A DNA stretch of 15,114 bases, taken from Planctomycetota bacterium. GTDB taxonomy: Bacteria; Planctomycetota; Planctomycetia; Pirellulales; Thermoguttaceae. Shown piece by piece: positions 6,910-14,710 of this stretch. Within the stretch, counting starts at the first letter, position 1. Every line of letters starts with the position of its first letter. The notes under the pieces are model-generated. The model was not told where the DNA came from, did not search any database, and was given only the letters and a program-made list of their open reading frames with translations. Where the stretch lies: positions 1-15,114 of the forward strand of contig JABMRP010000510.1 of NCBI GenBank assembly GCA_013202535.1, given 5' to 3'. The position numbers and the translations under genes are program-made.

Positions 6910-7331
6910 TTTGGTTGTTGCGACTTAACTTCACGCGAGGTCCCTTGTCCCTATCTGTTTGGGAGGGGCTTGGAGATTAAAGTTTGGGCCAGATGTAAGG
7001 CCGTTTCGAAGGCTTCACGGCACACCTTGGACAAGCGCACGAAGGGCCAGCGCGGTTTTCGCGGAAGTGCGTCGGTGTGTCGGACCAATGCCTGCAAAAG
7101 CCTGGCAGAATTCGTTCGGTGTGCGCCACCGAATGCACTTTGCGAATTGCCGTTTCCTGCGACAGTTGTGAACACCGACGCGGCCTGGCGTTCCTCGTTT
7201 GGCGACTGAAGTGGGGCGACCGACGCGAGCAGCGAACAATCGCTTTCACGCCTCCGACGATGTGACCGACGCGCGCAACGTACCTCGCTTGTGGACGTGC
7301 ATCTCTAGCCGTGCCTCTCTCGCCAACCAGA
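6910..7331. other. Non-coding gap between hemerythrin and the SEFIR gene
   Basis: About 420 bases carry no gene I can support; the short open frames in several phases do not resemble known proteins and have no convincing ribosome sites. One perfect hairpin, TTCGGTG (7115-7121) with CACCGAA (7127-7133) around five bases, is present. The hemerythrin and SEFIR genes end towards each other here, yet there is no clear terminator with a T-tract. Parts of this stretch stay open in more than one frame, so it could be a dispersed intergenic repeat, which cannot be tested from one window. Confidence 0.45.
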
Positions 7332-10300
7332 TCATCGGCGCCGTTTCCGCTTCCGCCGTAGACGGCGTGCTGCCCGATTAGCTTTGTCTTCCAGCTTCTT
7401 GGCCGCTTGTTCTCTGCCCTGGGCCCTTCGTAGTCTTGCGTAGTTCGAGAGCACTGTGGGTAACTCAACGTGATCAGAGCCCATCGTGCAGTTGACCATT
7501 CGCAGGGCTTGCTCAAAGTAGTCCTTAGCTAGATCGAACTTCCGCCCTTCCCGGTACGCAACACCGAGATTGTTGAGCCTTCCAACGAGGGCAGGGTGGC
7601 GGGCACCATAGTGTCTCCGCGCATACGCGAGAGCGGACTCTGCGGTTGATACCGCGGTCGAAAAGTCACTGTGCATCAGAGCGCAGCTGTAGAGGTTGGT
7701 ATGCACAACGTTGACACCATCGTCCTCGGGCCAGTCGATTACCTCCCAAATTGCTAGGGCACTCTTGAAAAAGCCTATGGCTTCGTCCGGTCTTCCTTGC
7801 TCTCCGACTGCAACTCCAAGCTCATTCCGTAGAATTGCTTCATCGCGACTATTCCTCCCTACTATCTTCTGGCATTCTTCTATAGCCCGAGGAAGCACCG
7901 ATTCCAACTCGATGAATCGTTTGTGTGCGTTAAGGAAGTCCACGTAGTTCCGAAAAGCAATGAGCACGTGCGGATGGTTCGGCCAACCTGCGGCTTCCCA
8001 GACGCCCAGCGCCTTCTGGCACATCTGCATCGCCTTCTCGCCTTCGCCCGCCGCCTCGTAATAGACCGCTTGGCTGTTGTATAGGGCTGCCCTTTCGAGA
8101 TCCGCAGGGCCCAGCACCTTGTCGGCCATCTCCGTCGCCATATCCAGCAGCTCTCTGGCGTGCACCAACCGTCCCCCCTCACTTTCTAGGAGGCCATAGC
8201 CGTGTAGAGTGACCACAATATCCTTTAACTTTGGTTTGCCGAGCGACTCCCAAGCCTCGATCGTCTCGCGGTAGAACGATTCCGCTTCGACAAGCTTTTC
8301 CTGCGAGTGACACACTGTCGCCAGCAGCGACACGCAACATACGCCGTCATGCGGATGCCTAGCCTCGTGCTTGCGGAGAATCGCCAACGCTCGACGACCA
8401 TAGGCTTCGGCTTTCGTCGGCTCGCCCGCCTTACCAAACACGTTTGCTGCGCCGTAAAGGGCAAGTCCCTCCTCAAAGGACTCCGCTACCAGCGAGGAAG
8501 CTGCGACGTCAGCCGCCCGAAGAAGGCTGGCCACTCCTTCATCTCGGTGGCCGTGTTCTGCCATGTGCGCCCCAAAGTTGTAAAGCGCCATTGCTAACTC
8601 ACGGCCCGGGGCGAGCTGCGCATCCGCGAGATCAATGTACTGTCTATAGAGAGCCGTCGCTTCGCCGACGTGGCCGGACTCCTCTTCGATCGTTGCCAGC
8701 AGCCTCGTGGACTCCAGGAAGTCGTCAAGGTTCGCACGCTCGGACGGCTCGCAGGCGCTCATCGCCCGGTGCGCGTATTCGCGAGCTTGCGACAGTTTAC
8801 CGGTGCACATCAGTAGTCGTCCGACACGGAGCATTTCCCGCACCACGTTGGGGTGGCATGGGCCAAAGCACCTTTCGGCCACCAAGAGCGCCCGCATGGC
8901 GAACGTCTCTGCTTCCGTGTGTCGGTCCGTCTCTTCATATAACGTTGCGCAATTCCCAAGTGTGGCGGCCAGACGCCAACTCCCCGGGTCTTCTGCCGCC
9001 TCCCAGATGTCGATACTCCTGCACAGCTGTTCCTCGGCGTCGGAATAATGCGATTGCTGCAGATAGATCGCGCCAAGGTTGTTGATTGCACCCGCCAGAA
9101 GAGGATGACGCGGGCCGAGGGCGTCTTCGAATATGGCGATCGCGTGTTTGCACGCATCCTCGGCCTCGTCGAACCGCTCCTCATCGGCAAACAGAACTGC
9201 AAGGTTGGAGAGTGTCCCTCCAACTTCTGGATGGTACGGGCCGTAGGCAGCAACCTTGATCTTCAAGCATTCAATCCGAAGCCGTTCTGCTTCCCTGGTT
9301 TCTCCAAGTGTCCGCTTAACGGTGGCGAGGTTCTCCATGGCCGTCGCCCGCACAGGATGGTTCGAGGGTAATAACTGGTCTTCCAACTCGATGACTCCTC
9401 GTAGAAGCTCGCTGGCTTCCGCTAAGTCCCCAAGTGTCGCACGCAGCGAGGCCAGGTTTACCATGGTTACCGCAATCCGGGGGTCTCCCCGCTCGCGTGC
9501 GACGGATTTCAGCTCGATGCTTCTTCTGAATGCTTGCTCAGCCTCCGTGAACTTTCCAAGTTCTAGAAGCGCGGACGCCAAGTTATTCTCCGCGGCCGCC
9601 TCCTGCTCATTGCCGCTGCCCTGAACTATCGACAGCGCCTCGCGGTGGAGTCCTTCGGCACGAGAATGAGCACCTTGGCGTTCTGCCACCAATCCGAGGT
9701 TGCTCAGGGTCTCCGCAACATACGGATGGGTTGCGCCCAGTGACTTTCTCCGCACTTCGAGAGCCCGCTCAAGAAGTGCATGTCCTTCTGAATAGCGCGC
9801 ATGGTCTAACAAGTAGCAGCCCAATCGGTTGAGTAGGTGGCCGGGGCTTCTTGTCTGTAGCTGCTCGTCTTCGCAGTGCTGGACTGCCACAAGAGCGTGC
9901 GGCACGAGACGCTCGCAAGACTGCCAATGCTCGAATTCCGTTGGCACGAGGAAACACTTGTCGACCGCTCGAACGATGCGTTCCATCCATGAACGGCGTT
10001 CGCCAGGAGTCATGCCATCGCGCAGAACCTCCTGCACCAAGCGATGCGTACTCAAGGTTTGGTCGTCAATGTCACGTCGGACTAGCGAATACCGGGCAAC
10101 TGGCTCGACCAGCTCGTCTAGGGCAACTGGGTTATCGAGAAAACCTGCCAACGTCGTGGAGATCGCGTTGCTGAGTTCCTCGGCACCCCCGACGACGAAC
10201 TCCAAAGGAATGGCGGCTGGCGAAAGAAACGCGGTTGCACGCAGCAGGTCCGCCGAGGCAGATGACTCACGCGTGATCTCGTCGAAATTGATTGCCCACG

Positions 10301-11564
10301 TGGTCGTGACCGATGCGGGGTAACTGCCCATCGACGGCTTCATCTGCTCGAGCAGCTCGAGCCTTCGAGTACGATAACTGGACAGGTATGCTTGAAAGAG
10401 ACTGGCCTTGGCAGCGATGTATGCACCCGCTTGCTCCAATGCAAGCGGCAAATGACCGAGTTCGCTACAGATTTCATTTGCTGCGGCAAGCTCGTCGTCG
10501 GAAGCGTCGCTCCGTCGAGTACGATTCAACAAGAAGCTCACAGACTCATCTGGAAGAAGCTCCGTAAGATCGATGACACAACGAGTTCCAACAGGGTCGA
10601 GATTACGGGCGCGCGAAGTGACCAAGACGGCCCCCGCACCCGTTACGGGAAGGTAGGGCGGTAGGAGATCGAGATGATCGGCGCTATCGAATATCAGCAG
10701 CCATCCGGAATTGTCCTTCAACCATCGCAGGAAGGCGGCTACTACTGTTTTGGGGTCGTCTGTGGCTGCATCATGAAGCCCGAGTCCGACCTTTGCATCA
10801 AGCACCGATTGATATATGCTTGCTTCCGAATCTGCGCGAACCCAAATCACCGCCGAGTAGTCGTTCCGAAATCGATACGCGAGCTCCGCACTCACCTGGG
10901 TTTTGCCGACGCCGCCCAGCCCGGTCAAGCCAATGACGAAGGGCGAGTGGCGATCGCCCGCCGGCTTCAAGCGGCCATGAAGAGTTATAAGGAGGTCGTG
11001 GCGGCCCGAGAAGAATTCATTGCGGCGAAGCGGTACATTCCAGAATCCTTTTGCCGGTTCGGATGGATCTGCCGGCCTACGAGGCGATAGAACCCTGACT
11101 TGCCCGAGCGCTGGTGTGACAATGTTGGGCTGTTCCGTAAGATGCCGGTAAAGATCTTCGTAACCCCGGTCGGTCGAGAGATCGTAGTGGGTGAAACCGC
11201 GCAGTGGTTCTGGAATAAACCGCTGGTCGTCTGCTGAAAAGATTACCGGTATGAACTTCGTGTTCATTGAATCGGCGTCGTAGAGTTCTTGGAATACCTG
11301 CGATGACTCCCACCGCGCGCCTCGACCGACTCCGGGGGATTCGGTGCCCGCTGCTCGACGGTAATAGGTTTCCGTGCAAACGACGAGAACGTAGCTCGCA
11401 CCGCGGAACTGCCCATTCATCCAGCGGGGCCACCCTTCTGGCGGGCTCGTCTCGTACTGGTCGATTTGGCAGTCGACCCCCTCCTCACGGAGGCGGTTGG
11501 AGAGTGCGAGCACTCTCTCGGAATGCTCGCTTGAGTCGTGGCTGTAACTGATGAAAACTGTCAT
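7332..11564 (-). CDS. SEFIR/TIR-like, NB-ARC, TPR STAND protein (NLR-like)
   Basis: This 1410-residue protein has three parts. Residues 1-150 form a SEFIR (TIR-relative) domain: MTVFISYSHDSSEHSERV, then DQYE-x4-EGWPRWM (35-49), ASYVLVVCTETYYRR (56-70) and GARWESSQVFQEL (82-94). Residues about 180-560 form an NB-ARC NTPase with P-loop GLGGVGKT (215-222), Walker B LLIFDSAD (289-296), VTSRA (315-319), GHLPLALEQAG (370-380) and a winged-helix segment ending THRLVQEVLR (506-515). From about 570 to 1390 lie roughly twenty TPRs of about 42 residues, many ending in the kinesin-light-chain form G-x-x-HP. The tail (last 16 residues) is almost all Arg, Lys and Ala. Such layouts are known in STAND/NLR-like bacterial immune proteins, with TPRs as sensor and TIR/SEFIR as effector; that role is inferred here. 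The ATG at 11564 was chosen because the SEFIR fold starts there, with AGAAGG close upstream; the 51 codons before it look non-coding. GC is lower than in the neighbours. Confidence 0.88.
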   Translation of the reverse strand: MTVFISYSHDSSEHSERVLALSNRLREEGVDCQIDQYETSPPEGWPRWMNGQFRGASYVLVVCTETYYRRAAGTESPGVGRGARWESSQVFQELYDADSMNTKFIPVIFSADDQRFIPEPLRGFTHYDLSTDRGYEDLYRHLTEQPNIVTPALGQVRVLSPRRPADPSEPAKGFWNVPLRRNEFFSGRHDLLITLHGRLKPAGDRHSPFVIGLTGLGGVGKTQVSAELAYRFRNDYSAVIWVRADSEASIYQSVLDAKVGLGLHDAATDDPKTVVAAFLRWLKDNSGWLLIFDSADHLDLLPPYLPVTGAGAVLVTSRARNLDPVGTRCVIDLTELLPDESVSFLLNRTRRSDASDDELAAANEICSELGHLPLALEQAGAYIAAKASLFQAYLSSYRTRRLELLEQMKPSMGSYPASVTTTWAINFDEITRESSASADLLRATAFLSPAAIPLEFVVGGAEELSNAISTTLAGFLDNPVALDELVEPVARYSLVRRDIDDQTLSTHRLVQEVLRDGMTPGERRSWMERIVRAVDKCFLVPTEFEHWQSCERLVPHALVAVQHCEDEQLQTRSPGHLLNRLGCYLLDHARYSEGHALLERALEVRRKSLGATHPYVAETLSNLGLVAERQGAHSRAEGLHREALSIVQGSGNEQEAAAENNLASALLELGKFTEAEQAFRRSIELKSVARERGDPRIAVTMVNLASLRATLGDLAEASELLRGVIELEDQLLPSNHPVRATAMENLATVKRTLGETREAERLRIECLKIKVAAYGPYHPEVGGTLSNLAVLFADEERFDEAEDACKHAIAIFEDALGPRHPLLAGAINNLGAIYLQQSHYSDAEEQLCRSIDIWEAAEDPGSWRLAATLGNCATLYEETDRHTEAETFAMRALLVAERCFGPCHPNVVREMLRVGRLLMCTGKLSQAREYAHRAMSACEPSERANLDDFLESTRLLATIEEESGHVGEATALYRQYIDLADAQLAPGRELAMALYNFGAHMAEHGHRDEGVASLLRAADVAASSLVAESFEEGLALYGAANVFGKAGEPTKAEAYGRRALAILRKHEARHPHDGVCCVSLLATVCHSQEKLVEAESFYRETIEAWESLGKPKLKDIVVTLHGYGLLESEGGRLVHARELLDMATEMADKVLGPADLERAALYNSQAVYYEAAGEGEKAMQMCQKALGVWEAAGWPNHPHVLIAFRNYVDFLNAHKRFIELESVLPRAIEECQKIVGRNSRDEAILRNELGVAVGEQGRPDEAIGFFKSALAIWEVIDWPEDDGVNVVHTNLYSCALMHSDFSTAVSTAESALAYARRHYGARHPALVGRLNNLGVAYREGRKFDLAKDYFEQALRMVNCTMGSDHVELPTVLSNYARLRRAQGREQAAKKLEDKANRAARRLRRKRKRRR

Positions 11565-11953
11565 GGACCTTCTGGCCCGGACGATCGGGCGGCCTGCTTC
11601 CGCGTGCTCTTGGGGGACTCCATAGTTTACCACAGCGACACCCCTCGTGAGAAGGAACGCGAAGGTAATCCGGCCTGGGCGAGACGGTCTACTCACGCGG
11701 GAAGAGTGACTGTACATCCTACATTACGTCGCGCAACTCACCGGGAGCGGGTTGCCATCGCTCACCCTTCTGCAAGTCTGACGCCTCTATTCGCTGCCGC
11801 GGCTGCGATGGCTTCACCATCTCATCCGGCGCGCAGCTACCTCGGAAACGAACCGACTGCCCGCGCGTCCGTCACATCGACCGGTGCTGCCATTGATCGG
11901 GTTGGAACCAGCCAGGCAGCGGGGCGAGGGGAGACCTGCGCCTGGCGCGTCCC
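11565..11953. other. Non-coding gap between the SEFIR gene and the transhydrogenase gene
   Basis: About 390 bases hold no gene I can support. It should contain the promoter of the SEFIR gene, but only a weak TAAACT-like -10 on the minus strand near 11624 was seen, without a -35. No integrase, tRNA or matching direct repeat with the gap at 6910-7331 was recognised by eye. The right end holds a weak hairpin downstream of the transhydrogenase gene. Confidence 0.4.
11911..11946 (-). terminator. Weak hairpin downstream of the transhydrogenase gene
   Basis: GCCAGGC (11911-11917) and GCCTGGC (11940-11946) are perfect complements with a 22-base loop, beginning 7 bases after the stop codon of the minus-strand gene. 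There is no T-tract on the minus strand, so it is at best a poor intrinsic terminator. Confidence 0.25.
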
Positions 11954-13231
11954 TCACCACACTACCATCGAATCCTCGAACAACTGCGTCAACTCCGCTT
12001 CGCCGGCCGGGCGCGGGGAAAGCTTGGTGACGCGGTGTTGGGGGAGTGTGCCTTGGACGAGGGCGGGGATGTCGTCCGTGGTGTAGCCGACGGCGGAGAG
12101 GCCGTTGGGGATGTTGAGACGGCGCATCAGCGCGACGATCGCCTCGGACAGGATCTTGCCGGCGTCGGCTGCGGCGGCACCGGTGGTGTCGGCACCCAGC
12201 AGCGCGGCTCCTTCGAGATGGCGCTGCGGGCAGGCTTCGGCGGTGAAACGAAACACGGCCGGGGCGTTGAGCACGACCGACATGCCGTGGGGGATCAGCG
12301 GCCCGTCGACCGTGTAGCCCGGCGGACGGTAATCGCGGACCATGCCGGAGACGGGATACGACATGCCGTGCGGCAAGTGTACGCCGGCGTTGCCGAACCC
12401 GATGCCCGCGTACGAGGCCGCCAGCAGCATGTTAGCCCGGGCTTCATCGTCCTCGGGATCCTTCACCGCACGGGGTAAATACCGGGTCATCAGCCGCAGC
12501 GCCTCGGCCGACCAGACGTCGCTGATCGGGTTGCACCCCTGATAGGCCGGCCGCAACAAGGGGCGTTCGGCCGCGGGACGTTGCGTGTAGGGCAGCGCGG
12601 TGTACGATTCCAGCGCGTGGGTCAAGACGTCCAATCCGGTCGAGGCCGCGGCCATCGGCGGTAGCGTGCGCGTGTTGTGCGGATCGATCAGCCCGAGCGT
12701 CGGTTTGAGCCGCCGATGGGCGATCCCCGTCTTGGCGTGCATTGCGACCAGATCAAAAATGGCCACGCCCGTGGTTTCGCTGCCCGTGCCGGCGGTGGTC
12801 GGTACGGCGATCAACGGCCGTAGCGGACCGGGCACCGGTTTGCCCTGTCCGATGGGCGGGTTGACATACTCAAGCAGTTCGGCCGGATAGGTGGAATAGA
12901 GGTTGGCCACCTTGGCCGTGTCGATAGTCGAGCCACCGCCCACGGCCACAAAGGCGTCGAACGAATCGGCCTGGGCAAAAGTGATCGCCTCGGCAAACGA
13001 CCCGTCGGTCGGCTCGACGCGGACCCGGTCGAACAGCGCAAACTCGATCTTCTCGGTGGCCAGTGACTCCAACACGGTGGCCACCGGCGGCAACCGGGCC
13101 ATGTTGCGGTCGGCCAGGACCATCACCCGCCGGGCATTCATATCGGCCAGATCCATGCCGATTTCGCGGGTCACACCGGGTCCGAAGCGGATATTGGCCG
13201 TGGCCATTTCAAAGGCACGTTCGTTAGGCAT
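11954..13231 (-). CDS. Iron-containing alcohol dehydrogenase, hydroxyacid-oxoacid transhydrogenase (ADHFE1) type
   Basis: This 425-residue protein is a group III (iron-type) alcohol dehydrogenase. The dinucleotide-binding loop GGGSTIDTAK (98-107) and PTTAGTGSETT (144-154) are clear. Likely metal ligands are Asp201 and His205 (DVLTHALE), His288 (LPHGMSYP) and His315 (IPHGMS). Compared with ordinary members, the long stretch MVRDYRPPGYTVDGPLIPHG (297-316), the ERHLE-like QRHLEGAALLGADT and the PALVQGTLPQHRVTKLSPRP near the C-terminus match the ADHFE1 subfamily. That enzyme transfers hydride from 4-hydroxybutyrate to 2-oxoglutarate, giving succinate semialdehyde and D-2-hydroxyglutarate. The ATG at 13231 has GGAGG 9 bases upstream; an ATG at 13207 has none. 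It is divergent from the GNAT-like gene. The exact hydroxyacid substrate is inferred from the subfamily. Confidence 0.9.
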   Translation of the reverse strand: MPNERAFEMATANIRFGPGVTREIGMDLADMNARRVMVLADRNMARLPPVATVLESLATEKIEFALFDRVRVEPTDGSFAEAITFAQADSFDAFVAVGGGSTIDTAKVANLYSTYPAELLEYVNPPIGQGKPVPGPLRPLIAVPTTAGTGSETTGVAIFDLVAMHAKTGIAHRRLKPTLGLIDPHNTRTLPPMAAASTGLDVLTHALESYTALPYTQRPAAERPLLRPAYQGCNPISDVWSAEALRLMTRYLPRAVKDPEDDEARANMLLAASYAGIGFGNAGVHLPHGMSYPVSGMVRDYRPPGYTVDGPLIPHGMSVVLNAPAVFRFTAEACPQRHLEGAALLGADTTGAAAADAGKILSEAIVALMRRLNIPNGLSAVGYTTDDIPALVQGTLPQHRVTKLSPRPAGEAELTQLFEDSMVVW

Positions 13232-13390
13232 CCCACGTGTCCTCCAGTTCCGGTAAAGCCGAGACGCGCCTCGGGCATTTCTCTTCCGTGCGTCGGACGC
13301 ATTATGGCGTGTGGTCGCGCCACGAGCAAGGCCTCGGCGAGAGCTTCTCGGGGGGCTCGATTTCGGGTGGCCCGATTCCCGGGAGGGGGC

Positions 13391-13396
13391 TATAAT
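13391..13396 (+). promoter_or_regulatory. TATAAT -10 box before the GNAT-like gene
   Basis: A perfect TATAAT hexamer lies 84 bases before the ATG at 13481, in the 249-base gap shared with the divergent transhydrogenase gene. No good -35 box is seen at 16-18 bases upstream, so this is a moderate candidate. Confidence 0.4.
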
Positions 13397-13480
13397 TATG
13401 GCAGCCGCATCGCGTCGTCTGATTCCAGAAGCGTGCCCCGGTGAGAAAAGCCCCCGCTTTATCGACCGCAGTGAGACAGC

Positions 13481-14689
13481 ATGCAAAATAGTGGACCGAG
13501 TCACTCCTCTGAGTCTCCACCCGCGCCGACGGGAAACGGGCCGGTGATTGCCCCGGGGCTGGAAATCCGCGAGGCGTCAAGCCGCCGTGCGCTGGACCAT
13601 TTCGCCCGATTCCCCGGCAAGATTTATGCCGACGACCCCTGCTGGGTGCCACCTCTGTTGATCGAGGTCAAGGAGTTTCTCAACGCCAGGAAACATCCCT
13701 TCTACTTGCACGGAGCAGCGGTGCCGTTGCTGGCATGGCGCGACGGAGTGCCCGTCGGTCGGGTCCTGGTCAGCGACGACCCTCGCTACAACCGGCAGTG
13801 GCAAGCCAATACGGGTTGCTTCGGGATGTTCGAGTGCATCGACGACGAGACCGTGGCCGCCGGCCTGCTCGACGCGGCCGCCCGCTGGCTACGCGCCCGG
13901 GGACGAACGGCGGTGATGGGACCGGTCGACTATTCGACCAACTATCCCGTGGGCCTGTTGATCGACGGATTCGACACGCCGCCCCGAGTGATGATGAACC
14001 ATCATCCGCCGTATTACGCCCGGCTTCTGGAATCGTGGGGACTGGCCAAGGCCAAGGATCTCTACGCCTGGTGGTTCGACGATCCACACGACATGGTTGC
14101 CCAATGGCGCGCCCGGGCCGAGCGGATCGTGCGGCGCGGCGGCGTCACGGTGCGCGGAGTGCGCCGGGCGGATTTCGACGCGGAGGTCGAGCGATGCCGA
14201 ACCGTCTACAACCGGTCTCAGATCGACAACTGGGGCGCCGTGCGTCTGACCCGCGAGGAATTCACCTATCTGGCCCGGCAGCTCGTGCGATTCGCTCCTG
14301 TCGAGATGCTGCTGCTGGCCGAACGGGAGGGCGAGCCGGTGGGGTTCGCCGTCACGGTCCCCGACTTCAACGAGGCGATTCACCCGCTTCAGGGCCGGTT
14401 GACGCGGTTCGGGATACCCGTCGGACTGCTCCGCCTGCTGCGGCGCATGCGTCGCGTCAAGACCGCCCGGATGCTCGTGCTCGACGTCTTGCCCGAATAT
14501 CGCCGCCGCGGCATCGCCGAGCTGTTGATCTTGCGTACGCTCGACCACGGCAAGAACGCGCTGGGCTACACGGGCGCCGAACTCAGTTGGACCCTGGAAG
14601 ACAACGACCTGATCAATCGCGCGATCGAGAAGGTCGGCGGCCGGCGGTACAAGACGTACCGGATCTACGAGAAGGAGTTGCCCGGCTGA
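13481..14689 (+). CDS. Large GNAT-fold protein, probable N-acetyltransferase of unknown substrate
   Basis: This 402-residue protein is about twice the size of a simple GNAT enzyme. The C-terminal half (about 225-400) carries a GNAT-like acetyl-CoA loop, VLPEYRRRGIA (336-346, with R-R-R-G-I-A as the Q/R-x-x-G-x-A motif), followed by the helix AELLILRTL and by SWTLEDNDLINRAIEKVGG (369-387) and a KTYRIYEKEL ending. The N-terminal half (27-200) resembles a second, degenerate GNAT fold with FGMFECIDDE (114-123) and GPVDYSTNYPVGLLIDGFD (147-165). Such proteins are widespread and usually annotated only as N-acetyltransferase or hypothetical; the substrate is unknown. The first 25 residues are Ser/Pro-rich and not conserved-looking. 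The start at 13481 is the first ATG of the frame but lacks a strong ribosome site, so a start a little downstream is possible. The stop is 21 bases from the end of the convergent membrane-protein gene. Confidence 0.75.
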   Translation: MQNSGPSHSSESPPAPTGNGPVIAPGLEIREASSRRALDHFARFPGKIYADDPCWVPPLLIEVKEFLNARKHPFYLHGAAVPLLAWRDGVPVGRVLVSDDPRYNRQWQANTGCFGMFECIDDETVAAGLLDAAARWLRARGRTAVMGPVDYSTNYPVGLLIDGFDTPPRVMMNHHPPYYARLLESWGLAKAKDLYAWWFDDPHDMVAQWRARAERIVRRGGVTVRGVRRADFDAEVERCRTVYNRSQIDNWGAVRLTREEFTYLARQLVRFAPVEMLLLAEREGEPVGFAVTVPDFNEAIHPLQGRLTRFGIPVGLLRLLRRMRRVKTARMLVLDVLPEYRRRGIAELLILRTLDHGKNALGYTGAELSWTLEDNDLINRAIEKVGGRRYKTYRIYEKELPG

Positions 14690-14710
14690 AGGTCTTCCCG
14701 TGTACCCGAT

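Noticed and set aside
7332..11564. Kinesin-light-chain-like or regulator-only TPR protein
   Set aside because: The TPR part alone would fit, but the N-terminal SEFIR-like domain and the intact NB-ARC core show a STAND/NLR-like protein.
11538..12086. Plus-strand 182-codon frame spanning the gap before the transhydrogenase gene
   Set aside because: It overlaps the starts or ends of two well-supported minus-strand genes, has no ribosome site of note and no recognisable domain.
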